A stretch of 17,535 nucleotides of DNA from a bacterium (GTDB taxonomy: Bacteria; Eremiobacterota; Eremiobacteria; Baltobacterales; Baltobacteraceae): contig JAJXXM010000267.1 of NCBI GenBank assembly GCA_021781095.1, forward strand, positions 1 to 17,535, written 5' to 3'. The stretch's first letter is position 1. The number at the start of each line of letters is the position of its first letter. The notes under the pieces were generated by a model that worked only from the letters and a program-made list of their open reading frames with translations, did no database searches and was not told the origin of the DNA. The position numbers and the translations under genes were made by a program. Below, piece after piece: positions 1 to 6,562 of this stretch.

Positions 1-7
1 CGCCGCC

Positions 8-400
8 CTACTCGCGCGCTCTGAAGCCTGCGTACGTCAACAGGACGCCGCCGACGAACGCAATTCCGAGGTAGAGCGTGAGGAATTTCGCGAAGTTCAA
101 TGTCGCAAACGCTTCGATGATGAGCGCCGGAGGTAAACTCGCCAACAGAATTCCCTTGAACAACGCGAGCCATCCGAGCACCGTAACGACCGCGGCGAGC
201 GGCCCCGATCTCCATCGATTGTGCGTCAACACGATCGCTAAACCAACGAGCATCGTAAAGATGCCGGCGACGAACATGAGCCCGGGTTCGGTGAAGAGTG
301 CATTCAGAATATCGACCGAAGCTCGCCCGCTCATCGCCAGAGAGAGCACGATCAGCAGCACCCAAAGGCCGACAAGCTTGGCGAGAAACTTGGTACTCAT
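8..400 (-). CDS. Small four-helix integral membrane protein, function unknown
   Basis: 130 aa. I start it at the ATG at 400 (MSTKFLAKLVGLW) rather than further upstream, because this ATG overlaps the TGA of the upstream hydrolase gene (ATGA, 4 bases), which indicates translational coupling. Upstream extension would give only low-complexity Arg/Ala-rich sequence. The protein is almost entirely hydrophobic, with four predicted membrane helices near residues 5-24, 38-59, 68-90 and 103-125. Short polar turns include an HNRW motif (60-63) after helix 2 and a GWLALFKG stretch (76-83) in helix 3. I know similar unannotated small integral membrane proteins but no assigned function. Co-transcription with the lipoprotein hydrolase is likely from the overlap. 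No Shine-Dalgarno is obvious, in keeping with coupling. The gene ends with TAG close to the window edge. Confidence 0.75.
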   Translation of the reverse strand: MSTKFLAKLVGLWVLLIVLSLAMSGRASVDILNALFTEPGLMFVAGIFTMLVGLAIVLTHNRWRSGPLAAVVTVLGWLALFKGILLASLPPALIIEAFATLNFAKFLTLYLGIAFVGGVLLTYAGFRARE

Positions 401-1755
401 TGCATCGCCGCCGCAATTTCCGTCTGCGTCCAGAGCGGATGCTGAATCATCACGCCGTGCCCGGCTTCCCCCGGATAGGTCTTTAGCACGGCTCTCGAAG
501 CGCCCAACTGCTGCGCGTACGCATCGACTAACGCCTTGCCGTAGGTCCATTGCGTCAGCAAATCTTCGTATCCATTGAGAACGGTCAGGCGCCCGGTTAT
601 TTGTAATGGGGCGCAGGCCGAGGCGACGGGCAGATCGGGATTGGTCGTATCGGTTTCACAGACGCCGCCGTTTTGCACGCTCATTTTAATCGGTCCGAAG
701 GCCGTGCATCCCGTCGATGTAAAATTCGGCCCGGCTCCCGAGCAGTACGCAACATCGAAATCGTTTGAAAGTTCGCGTTCGTTGGAGTAGACGGCCGAAT
801 CGATGCCGCCGGTCATGCTCCACGGATAGGTGTTCATATCGACGATCGATCCCGCAAGATACTCGAGGCAGTGGTTGAGAATGCCGCAATCGGGCGTCAC
901 GTTCAGGCTAACCGTCGAATTCGTTACCGTCGCCGTGCAGCCACTCGTCGTTCCGGATTGCGACTGCGTCTGTCCGATGTACGGGAAGATCATCTCCGTG
1001 AGCGTCGCGTCGAGCTGATTCTTCAGCGAGCCCGTCGCCGAGACGGAGGCATCGAACATCGTGGTCACGCAGGAGGCGGAATCAGGACCCACCTGCGCCT
1101 GTCGGCTTCCTCCCGGGCCGGCGGCAATGAGAATGACGTTATGAATCGTGCGCGTCGGTCGCGATACGGGTGAGAGGACGGCAAACTTTTCCGCGTTCGT
1201 CGTCCCGAGCGACCAGCCTACCGGATCGACGACGTTCGTCGATATGCCGTACCGTACCGAGGCGTCATCGAGCATCGCATCGACATCGCTGGCGATCGCG
1301 TCGCGCGTCACGCTGCCGTTCATCGTCGTCAGCCCAACACCGGGATAATCAAAGAGCACGATCCGGTAATCGTGACAGAGCGAGACGGAACCATCTTCGA
1401 GCGGATCGTAAGCAAGGCTTTTGGTGATCGATGGGCTATAGGTGCTGTTCGTCAGCATCTGCACGGGCCATCCCGTGAGAATTTGCCCCGTTCCCGGGAA
1501 CATGACGAGTACGTCGTCGCTGAGCGCTCCGTCGCCGATAACGGTATATTCCATCGTATCGTGCGTCGCCGGATTGGTAACCTGGGACAGATCGCTGCCG
1601 AGCGACCGTAGGTCTTGAATCGCACTACAGGGGACGACCGAGCGATGGGCGATCGTGGGCGTGGCGGGCACGCCGACGCTAGCGCCCCTGCCGCCTCCGC
1701 AAGCGGTCAAAACGAGCGAGAGAACGAGCCCCAATGCCGGATGTCGCATAGCCAT
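397..1755 (-). CDS. Secreted lipoprotein with alpha/beta-hydrolase fold (TAP/S33-like)
   Basis: 452 aa. A signal peptide with lipobox LTAC (lipidated Cys19) is followed by a Gly-rich linker, so the protein is exported and membrane-anchored. The alpha/beta-hydrolase pattern is clear: a VMFPGTG strand-turn (84-90) for the oxyanion region, FDYPGVG (135-141), the nucleophile elbow GWSLG (180-184, Ser182), an acid in NGYEDLLTQW (probably Asp398) and the catalytic His in GHGV (His433). The GWSLGT elbow and the C-terminal segment that follows resemble tripeptidyl-aminopeptidase-like S33 hydrolases; the substrate is not predictable. Ten further Cys residues (43, 127, 229, 273, 290, 296, 338, 350, 366, 381) would allow five disulfides, in line with an extracytoplasmic location. 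The start may be this ATG or the one two codons later; no strong Shine-Dalgarno separates them. It overlaps the downstream membrane protein gene by 4 bases and diverges from the sigma-factor operon. Confidence 0.85.
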   Translation of the reverse strand: MAMRHPALGLVLSLVLTACGGGRGASVGVPATPTIAHRSVVPCSAIQDLRSLGSDLSQVTNPATHDTMEYTVIGDGALSDDVLVMFPGTGQILTGWPVQMLTNSTYSPSITKSLAYDPLEDGSVSLCHDYRIVLFDYPGVGLTTMNGSVTRDAIASDVDAMLDDASVRYGISTNVVDPVGWSLGTTNAEKFAVLSPVSRPTRTIHNVILIAAGPGGSRQAQVGPDSASCVTTMFDASVSATGSLKNQLDATLTEMIFPYIGQTQSQSGTTSGCTATVTNSTVSLNVTPDCGILNHCLEYLAGSIVDMNTYPWSMTGGIDSAVYSNERELSNDFDVAYCSGAGPNFTSTGCTAFGPIKMSVQNGGVCETDTTNPDLPVASACAPLQITGRLTVLNGYEDLLTQWTYGKALVDAYAQQLGASRAVLKTYPGEAGHGVMIQHPLWTQTEIAAAMQ

Positions 1756-1800
1756 TTCTATGCGAGTCTACATGCCCAATCCTTGCGGAAATCTGTGAGG

Positions 1801-1816
1801 TTCGCGAGCTCGCGAA
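1801..1816. promoter_or_regulatory. Perfect 16-bp palindrome in the divergent spacer; candidate operator
   Basis: TTCGCGAGCTCGCGAA is a perfect 8+8 palindrome with no central spacer. It lies 46 bases upstream of the lipoprotein hydrolase start and 117 bases upstream of the sigma-factor start, in the 177-base spacer between the two divergent operons. The position suits a dimeric repressor or activator controlling one or both directions. The binding protein is unknown. A chance palindrome in GC-rich DNA is possible. Confidence 0.4.
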
Positions 1817-1921
1817 GGCCTGCCGAACGCAGACGCAGATGCCCGCAATGCAAAAACATTCACCCTGCGCGTGACAATTCGAGCCTCTGCCTCACTCTAT
1901 GTAGAATAGGACGATCTACGA

Positions 1922-1930
1922 AAAGGAGAG
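1922..1930 (+). promoter_or_regulatory. Ribosome binding site of the sigma-factor gene
   Basis: AAAGGAGAG ends two bases before the ATG at 1933, with a GGAG core four bases from it. It decides the start: the open frame extends upstream to 1615, but that part lies in the spacer and in antisense to the hydrolase gene. Confidence 0.8.
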
Positions 1931-1932
1931 CT

Positions 1933-2481
1933 ATGGGACGTTGGGCGACCCCAGAAGCAATTGCTTCCGCACGTACAGGCAGTGAAAGCGCCGCCGATGA
2001 GCTTATCGCCGCCATCTGGCCCGCATGTTTTCGACTCGCGACGATGGTGCTCGGCGATCGCGGGCTTGCAGAGGACGCGGCCCAGGAAAGCTGCGTCACC
2101 GTGTATCGCAAGGTCCACCGATTGCGTAGCGTCGACGCGTTCGACGCGTGGCTCTATCGCATCGTGATGCGTGAATCGGCGCTGGCACGCCGTCGCTTCG
2201 GCCAGTTCAGCGAACAACGGGAGCGGGGTACGACCGGCGACGGGACGATCGCGCTCGACGTCTGGCACGCGCTCGACGAACTCTCCGCAGATTTGCGGGA
2301 TGTCACGGTGCTGTTCTACTTCCACGATCTTACCGGTGAGGAAATTGCGACCGCTCTCCACGTTTCACACGGAGCGGTGCGCATGCGGCTTTCGAGGGCG
2401 CGAGAACGATTGCGCGTGCTGCTCGCCGATTACGATTTTGAGTTGCGCAAGAATTTTAAGGAGGTACACTATGCCGTTTAA
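1933..2481 (+). CDS. RNA polymerase sigma factor, sigma-70 family, ECF type
   Basis: 182 aa, the usual ECF size. The ATG is set by a strong ribosome binding site. Region 2 spans about residues 24-90: GDRGLAEDAAQESCVTVYRK (41-60) matches the core-binding helix (usual form AEDLVQEVFLRVYR), and FDAWLYRIV (70-78) matches the following part, where -10 recognition and melting occur. Region 4 spans about 112-165: ALDELSADLRDVTVLFYF leads into the helix-turn-helix GEEIATALHVSHGAVRMRLSRARERL, which reads the -35 element. There is no region 1.1 or 3, as expected for ECF factors. It would direct core RNA polymerase to a small stress or envelope regulon. The next gene, with an 11-base overlap, encodes a membrane protein likely to be its anti-sigma factor. 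No matching self-promoter is convincing upstream. Confidence 0.93.
   Translation: MGRWATPEAIASARTGSESAADELIAAIWPACFRLATMVLGDRGLAEDAAQESCVTVYRKVHRLRSVDAFDAWLYRIVMRESALARRRFGQFSEQRERGTTGDGTIALDVWHALDELSADLRDVTVLFYFHDLTGEEIATALHVSHGAVRMRLSRARERLRVLLADYDFELRKNFKEVHYAV
2458..2465 (+). promoter_or_regulatory. Full consensus ribosome binding site inside the sigma-factor gene
   Basis: AAGGAGGT, a complete complement to the 16S anti-Shine-Dalgarno, lies five bases before the ATG at 2471. It fixes the anti-sigma-like start inside the last codons of the sigma gene and predicts high, coupled translation of the second gene. Confidence 0.85.
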
Positions 2482-3568
2482 TTTTGCGGAAGCAGGAAAA
2501 CACGTGCAAACAGAAATGCCCGTTCCCGAACTTCCCATCGCTTCAATTCGCAACCGCCTTCGCGACGCTAATACCCGGCATCGATCGCACGTACTGATTG
2601 CGTGCGCGCTTGCTGCGATCGCCGTCCTCGGATCGGGCACGTTGCTCGCGGCAATGCTCCTCGGCGGCGTTCGGGTCTGGCTTTCGGGCAATAAAGCGGC
2701 CGTCGATATGACATCGTTCGCACTTATCCTGAACCCAAATGCCGACGACCTGCGTCGCGTCACCACCGATGCGACATTTCCGGTCGTGCTGCCGGTCGGC
2801 ATTCCCAAGGGAATGCATATGAACGCGCTCGTTTTCTCGCCGGCGGATCACCCGACGTTCATCGAGGTTATGTACCGGAATTCTCAAACCGACGCCCGAA
2901 GCGGGCAGTTCCTGTTGCTCGATTCTTCGACGCTCAACCATGGTGAGGCTCCAACGCTTCCAAATGGCGAGAAACTTCCGGCCGGGAAAGTAACGCACTG
3001 GAGCGTTGGGCGAGAGAGCGTGATCGTGCTCGGAGCGGGGCAACACGCAGCGATGAAAGCCGCGATGTCGGGCATCACGCCGGCCGAGAGCCTGGCGCGA
3101 ACGCTCCCGATGCTCTACCGCACCATCATCCTCGCGGACCAGGATAAGCTTGCAGACGAGGCCGAGGCGATCGCGCCGGCGGAGGGGCAAAGCGTCCTGC
3201 TCGATCGTGGGCATTTGGGCGAGATTGCGCGCCTGGCTCGATCGAACAAGCCGGTGACATACACCCGAGAAACGATCTTCGAACCCCATCCAAGCGTCGC
3301 CGGAAAGCCCGATTTTGCGCACGCGAAGCGTCACTTTATCACGACGACTGCGGTCTCGGCGGGAGGCGTGCGCGCGATCGCAGCGGTTCTCGCATCCGGT
3401 GCGTGTGGCAGTACCGGGACGACGCGGAGCGGCCGTAGCTGCCAGATCCTGATCAACGAACGGAGCGGACGCGCGTACTGGATATGGGTCCTTCCTCTCA
3501 ACGCGTCGAGCGCACCAACGAAGTACGTGGTAGATTCAACGACGTTTCGCGTGCTCCATCGAGGATAG
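2471..3568 (+). CDS. Single-pass membrane protein, probable anti-sigma factor
   Basis: 365 aa, starting inside the sigma gene (11-base overlap) behind a consensus ribosome binding site. The layout is a short cytoplasmic N-terminus (1-40, with LPIASIRNRLRDAN), one membrane helix (about 40-66, VLIACALAAIAVLGSGTLLA) and a long extracytoplasmic part (about 67-365). Around residues 100-135 the pattern FPVVLPVGIPKGM followed by an aromatic beta strand recalls DUF4367-type domains of anti-sigma and sporulation membrane proteins; this is a weak, by-eye resemblance. No zinc anti-sigma motif (HxxxCxxC) is present in the N-terminus. A possible disulfide pair, CGSTG...SC, occurs at about residue 314 and after. 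Role by context: holds the ECF sigma at the membrane until a signal reaches the outer domain. If not an anti-sigma factor, it is a sigma-linked sensor protein of unknown role. Confidence 0.7.
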   Translation: MPFNFAEAGKHVQTEMPVPELPIASIRNRLRDANTRHRSHVLIACALAAIAVLGSGTLLAAMLLGGVRVWLSGNKAAVDMTSFALILNPNADDLRRVTTDATFPVVLPVGIPKGMHMNALVFSPADHPTFIEVMYRNSQTDARSGQFLLLDSSTLNHGEAPTLPNGEKLPAGKVTHWSVGRESVIVLGAGQHAAMKAAMSGITPAESLARTLPMLYRTIILADQDKLADEAEAIAPAEGQSVLLDRGHLGEIARLARSNKPVTYTRETIFEPHPSVAGKPDFAHAKRHFITTTAVSAGGVRAIAAVLASGACGSTGTTRSGRSCQILINERSGRAYWIWVLPLNASSAPTKYVVDSTTFRVLHRG

Positions 3569-3576
3569 AGGCACCC

Positions 3577-3627
3577 GAACGGTGCTGCCGCCGCAGGCCG
3601 CAATGACGGCCGGCAGCAGCACCGTTC
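3577..3627 (+). terminator. Long GC-rich hairpin after the sigma/anti-sigma operon, probable terminator
   Basis: A perfect 12-bp stem (GAACGGTGCTGC at 3577-3588 with GCAGCACCGTTC at 3616-3627) encloses a second stem, GGCCG/CGGCC (3596-3600 and 3607-3611). It starts nine bases after the anti-sigma-like stop codon. Only a weak T-rich run (TTCTTC) overlaps and follows it, so it may end transcription inefficiently or mainly protect the 3' end. It separates this operon from the marR operon. Confidence 0.55.
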
Positions 3628-3661
3628 TTCGCACAAAGCTTCCGATTGCGCCGCCCTATTG

Positions 3662-3691
3662 CTAAGCCTAGCCTTAGTAGTGTAGCCTTAG
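3662..3691 (+). promoter_or_regulatory. Three-copy 9-bp motif upstream of marR; candidate operator and promoter
   Basis: TAGCCTTAG occurs exactly at 3669-3677 and 3683-3691. An inverted copy, CTAAGCCTA, lies at 3662-3670 (reverse complement TAGGCTTAG, one mismatch). The first two arms together form an imperfect palindrome. The array ends three bases before the marR ATG, the usual place for a MarR autoregulatory operator. A weak promoter can be drawn as TTGCTA (3659) and TAGCCT (3683) with an 18-base spacer, which would put the transcription start at or next to the ATG; this promoter call is speculative. Confidence 0.5.
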
Positions 3692-3694
3692 CAT

Positions 3695-4126
3695 ATGCCG
3701 CGACCGACCCCCGATGCCGTTGCCGAAAAGCTCTACCTCGCGCTGAGCCTGCTCGTTCGGCGGCTCCGACAGACGCGCGACGAGAGCCTCTCGCATCCCG
3801 AGATCTCGGCGCTCGTACGCTTGGAGAGCGCCGGCCCTACTACGCTGACGGCATTGGCGAAGCTCGAACGGATCAGCGCGCAATCCCTCGGCGCGACGCT
3901 GAGCGCGCTCGAGTCGCGCGGGTTGGTGCGGCGCGAGCCCGATGCCGCCGACGGCAGGCAGAGCGTCATCTCCATCACCACCGTCGGGCGCAATACGCTG
4001 CGCGCGCGGCGAAGCGGGCGGGCGGCCCATATCGCTCGCTCGCTCGCGGCGCACTTCACCCCCGACGAACTCGCAACGTTGCGCGCGGCGGCGCCGCTTT
4101 TGGAACGGTTGGCAGACGAACTCTAA
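3695..4126 (+). CDS. MarR-family transcriptional regulator
   Basis: 143 aa, normal for MarR proteins. N-terminal dimerisation helices (about 8-45) lead into a winged helix-turn-helix (about 48-100): TTLTALAKLERISAQSLGAT for the HTH, LESRGLVRREPDAADGRQ for the start of the wing, and ISIT for its last strand. C-terminal helices (110-143) complete the dimer interface. D83 and R88 match the family's conserved wing residues (D-R-D-x-R type). It probably represses its own operon, binding the repeated motif just upstream and releasing on binding a small phenolic or lipophilic ligand; the ligand is inferred from the family. The stop overlaps the efflux gene start (TAATG), so both are translated together. 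No Shine-Dalgarno precedes the ATG. Confidence 0.9.
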   Translation: MPRPTPDAVAEKLYLALSLLVRRLRQTRDESLSHPEISALVRLESAGPTTLTALAKLERISAQSLGATLSALESRGLVRREPDAADGRQSVISITTVGRNTLRARRSGRAAHIARSLAAHFTPDELATLRAAAPLLERLADEL

Positions 4127-5814
4127 TGAACGCCGACCGCTACCGTTGGATCGCCTTGTCGAACACGACGCTCGCCATCTTCATGTCCGCACTCGACGGA
4201 TCGATCGTGATCATCGCGCTGCCGGCGATCTTTCGCGGCATTCATCTCGACCCGCTCGCCCCGGGCAACGTCGGGTACCTGCTCTGGATGATCGTCGGGT
4301 ATATGCTCGTGCAGTCGGTGATGGTGGTGACGCTCGGTCGATTGGGCGATATGTTCGGGCGCGTGAAGATCTACAATCTCGGATTCGTCGTCTTCACGAT
4401 CGCGTCGCTCTTCTTGTCGTTCGATCCGTTTATCGGCGGAAACGGCGCCTTGTGGCTCATCGGTTGGCGCCTCTTTCAGGCGCTCGGCGGATCGATGTTG
4501 ACGGCGAACTCCGCAGCGATCCTTACCGACGCATTTCCTGCGAATCGGCGCGGCTTTGCTTTGGGCGTCAACCAAATCGCCGGCTTGAGCGGTCAATTTC
4601 TCGGCCTCGTCGCCGGCGGCGTGCTGGCAATGATCGATTGGCGCGCGGTTTTTTGGGTGAACGTCCCCATCGGCATTTTCGGCACGGTGTGGGCGTATCG
4701 GAGCCTACGCGAAGCCGGGCACCACCAAGCCGGGCGCATCGACTGGTGGGGCAACCTCACGTTCGCACTCGGCTTGGGCGCGATTTTGGTGGCGATCACC
4801 TCGGGCATTCATCCGTACGGCGATCGCGCGATGGGATGGACGAATCCCGCCACCTATCTTCCGCTCGTCGGCGGGATCGCGTGCCTTATCGTTTTCGCAA
4901 TCGTCGAAACGCGCGTCGCGGAACCGATGCTCGATCTCGCGCTGTTGCGCATACGCGCCTTTGCTGCGGGAAGCGCCGCCGCGCTCGCAGCCGCGATCGC
5001 ACGAGGTGGGTTACAGCTCATGCTGGTCATTTGGCTGCAGGGCATCTGGCTGCCGTTGCACGGCTATCGCTACACCGATACGCCGCTCTGGGCCGGCATT
5101 TTCTTATTGCCGCTCTCGGCGGGCTTTATGGTCGCCGGGCCGCTTTCGGGCTATCTCTCGGATCGCTTCGGCGCACGCCTCTTCGCAACCGCCGGCCTTC
5201 TGGTATTCGCGGTGAGTTTCGTAGCGCTGATGCTCGTGCCGGTCGATTTTTCGTACTGGATCTTCGCGCTCGCAATTGCCGGAACGGGAATCGGTTCGGG
5301 AATGTTCGCCGCACCGAATACTTCGGCGATCATGAGCAGCGTGCCGGCGGAACAACGCGGCGTGGCGTCGGGAATGCGCGCGACGTTTCAGAATTCGGGG
5401 AACCTGCTTTCGATCGGCATCTTCTTTTCGCTGATGATCGTCGTGCTCTCCAAAAAGCTTCCGGCGGCGATGCTCGCCGGGCTCGTAAAGCTGGGCGTTC
5501 CGGCGAACGTTGCGGCGCATATCGCCGCGCTTCCGCCGGCCTCATCGCTCTTCGCGGCCTTTCTCGGAGCGAATCCGCTCCAGCCTCTCCTCGCGCCGAG
5601 CGGCGTGCTCTCGCACCTCACCGAGGCGCGGCGGCGCACGCTCACCGGAACGAGTTTCTTTCCGCACCTCATCGCCGGTGCATTCCATCAAGGCCTCGTG
5701 GTCGTTTTCGCGCTGGCGACCATTCTTTCACTCTTCGGTGCCGTCGCGTCATTTTTACGCGGCAGCCGTCGAGAGCGCGCACCCATCGCACCACCTACGG
5801 TAGAAGGAGCATAA
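4126..5814 (+). CDS. DHA2-family (14-TM) MFS multidrug efflux transporter, EmrB/QacA-like
   Basis: 562 aa, the size expected for 14-helix DHA2 drug:proton antiporters. The ATG shares one base with the marR TAA. Visible signatures: MSALDGSIVIIALPAI in helix 1 (20-35, D24 typical of this subfamily), motif A GRLGDMFGRVK (71-81), motif B around WRLFQALGGSML (114-125), and the antiporter motif C region GLVAGGVLAMIDWRAVFWVN (160-179). A second motif-A-like loop, GYLSDRFGAR, begins the second half. A long extracytoplasmic segment of about 80 residues precedes the last helix, as in some EmrB relatives. It would pump lipophilic compounds out of the cytoplasm using the proton gradient; the substrate is not predictable. 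No membrane-fusion partner (EmrA-like) is encoded nearby, so any outer-membrane step is not covered here. Repression by the adjacent MarR protein is likely. Confidence 0.92.
   Translation: MNADRYRWIALSNTTLAIFMSALDGSIVIIALPAIFRGIHLDPLAPGNVGYLLWMIVGYMLVQSVMVVTLGRLGDMFGRVKIYNLGFVVFTIASLFLSFDPFIGGNGALWLIGWRLFQALGGSMLTANSAAILTDAFPANRRGFALGVNQIAGLSGQFLGLVAGGVLAMIDWRAVFWVNVPIGIFGTVWAYRSLREAGHHQAGRIDWWGNLTFALGLGAILVAITSGIHPYGDRAMGWTNPATYLPLVGGIACLIVFAIVETRVAEPMLDLALLRIRAFAAGSAAALAAAIARGGLQLMLVIWLQGIWLPLHGYRYTDTPLWAGIFLLPLSAGFMVAGPLSGYLSDRFGARLFATAGLLVFAVSFVALMLVPVDFSYWIFALAIAGTGIGSGMFAAPNTSAIMSSVPAEQRGVASGMRATFQNSGNLLSIGIFFSLMIVVLSKKLPAAMLAGLVKLGVPANVAAHIAALPPASSLFAAFLGANPLQPLLAPSGVLSHLTEARRRTLTGTSFFPHLIAGAFHQGLVVVFALATILSLFGAVASFLRGSRRERAPIAPPTVEGA
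5804..5809 (+). promoter_or_regulatory. Ribosome binding site of the isochorismatase-fold gene
   Basis: AAGGAG, seven bases before the ATG at 5817 and overlapping the last codons of the efflux gene. It fixes the start of the third gene; the same frame stays open far upstream only because it shadows the efflux gene. Confidence 0.8.
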
Positions 5815-5816
5815 CC

Positions 5817-6407
5817 ATGCCGGAACCGACTCAACGAATCGATGCCAAGCGAGCGGCGTTGCTCGTCATGGATTTTCAAGCGGGCATCATTGGAGCGCTC
5901 GAACACGCGGATGCACTCGTGGCGAAAGCGGCACGAGCGATTCAGTGCATGCGCGAGCACGGCGGAAACGTCGGCTACGTGCGTGTCGGCTTTACCGAGA
6001 GCGAGTACGAGGCGATTCCCGACCGCAACAAGGGGTTCTCGGCGGCGAAAGGCGCCGGGCGCGCCTTTCACGCCGACGCGCCCACGACGGCAATCGACGA
6101 ACGCCTCGCCCCGCAACCCGGCGATATCGTCGTGCGGAAGACGCGCGTCGGCGCGTTTTCAACCACGGATTTAGCCGAGCAACTCCGCAGCCGCACGATC
6201 GACACGTTAATTCTTTCGGGAATCAGCACGAGCGGCGTCGTCCTTTCGACGATTCGCGATGCGGCCGACCACGATTTTCGCCTCTTCGTCCTCGCCGACG
6301 CCTGCGCCGACCCCGCCCCCGACGTTCACGCGCTCTTACTCGAGAAGGTCTTTCCGCGCCAAGCCGACGTGATTTCAATCGCCGACCTACAGAAACTTCT
6401 TTCGTAG
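5817..6407 (+). CDS. Isochorismatase-fold (cysteine hydrolase family) protein lacking the usual Cys
   Basis: 196 aa, typical length. Its ATG lies two bases after the efflux stop. Family features: LLVMDFQAG (15-23, with catalytic Asp19), VVRKTRVGAFSTTDL (105-119, with catalytic Lys108) and LILSGISTSGVVLSTIRDA (131-149), which is the nucleophile region with the cis-peptide turn. The usual pattern there is G-x-x-T-x-x-C-V; this protein has Val141 where the nucleophilic Cys is expected (GISTSGVV). Asp and Lys are kept. Isochorismatase (EntB-type) enzymes also act without the Cys, so a hydrolase acting on an ether or ester-like substrate, or a non-cysteine mechanism, is possible. Placement behind marR and an efflux pump suggests a role in detoxifying or modifying the exported compound; this is inference. 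Confidence 0.85.
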   Translation: MPEPTQRIDAKRAALLVMDFQAGIIGALEHADALVAKAARAIQCMREHGGNVGYVRVGFTESEYEAIPDRNKGFSAAKGAGRAFHADAPTTAIDERLAPQPGDIVVRKTRVGAFSTTDLAEQLRSRTIDTLILSGISTSGVVLSTIRDAADHDFRLFVLADACADPAPDVHALLLEKVFPRQADVISIADLQKLLS

Positions 6408-6562
6408 TTGTGCCGGAGTTTTAAATGCGGGCGCGGGCGAGGCGGGAGGAGGGACGGCGGAAATTCGGGAATGGGCGCTCGCTTTCGGTTGCGAGGCCGC
6501 AGCTTCCGCGCACCGAGTAAGGCCGAACGAACGAGCATCCGCTTCTCGAAAGGCATACATTT

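Noticed and set aside
401..550. N-terminal extension of the small membrane protein
   Set aside because: The extension overlaps the hydrolase gene in another frame and reads as polar low-complexity sequence; the ATGA overlap at 397-400 explains the start.
1871..1907. Promoter for the sigma gene from GTGACA and TAGAAT
   Set aside because: The two boxes are good by themselves, but the spacer is 25 bases, too long for a standard sigma-70 promoter; no alternative -35 fits TAGAAT.
1615..1932. N-terminal extension of the sigma factor
   Set aside because: It runs antisense to the hydrolase start and through the spacer, and no sigma region matches it; the AAAGGAGAG site sets the start at 1933.
3942..5816. 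Very long rightward open frame upstream of the isochorismatase-fold gene
   Set aside because: It is the shadow of the marR and efflux genes in another frame: Arg-rich, no domain pattern. Only the part from the ATG at 5817, behind a ribosome binding site, is real.
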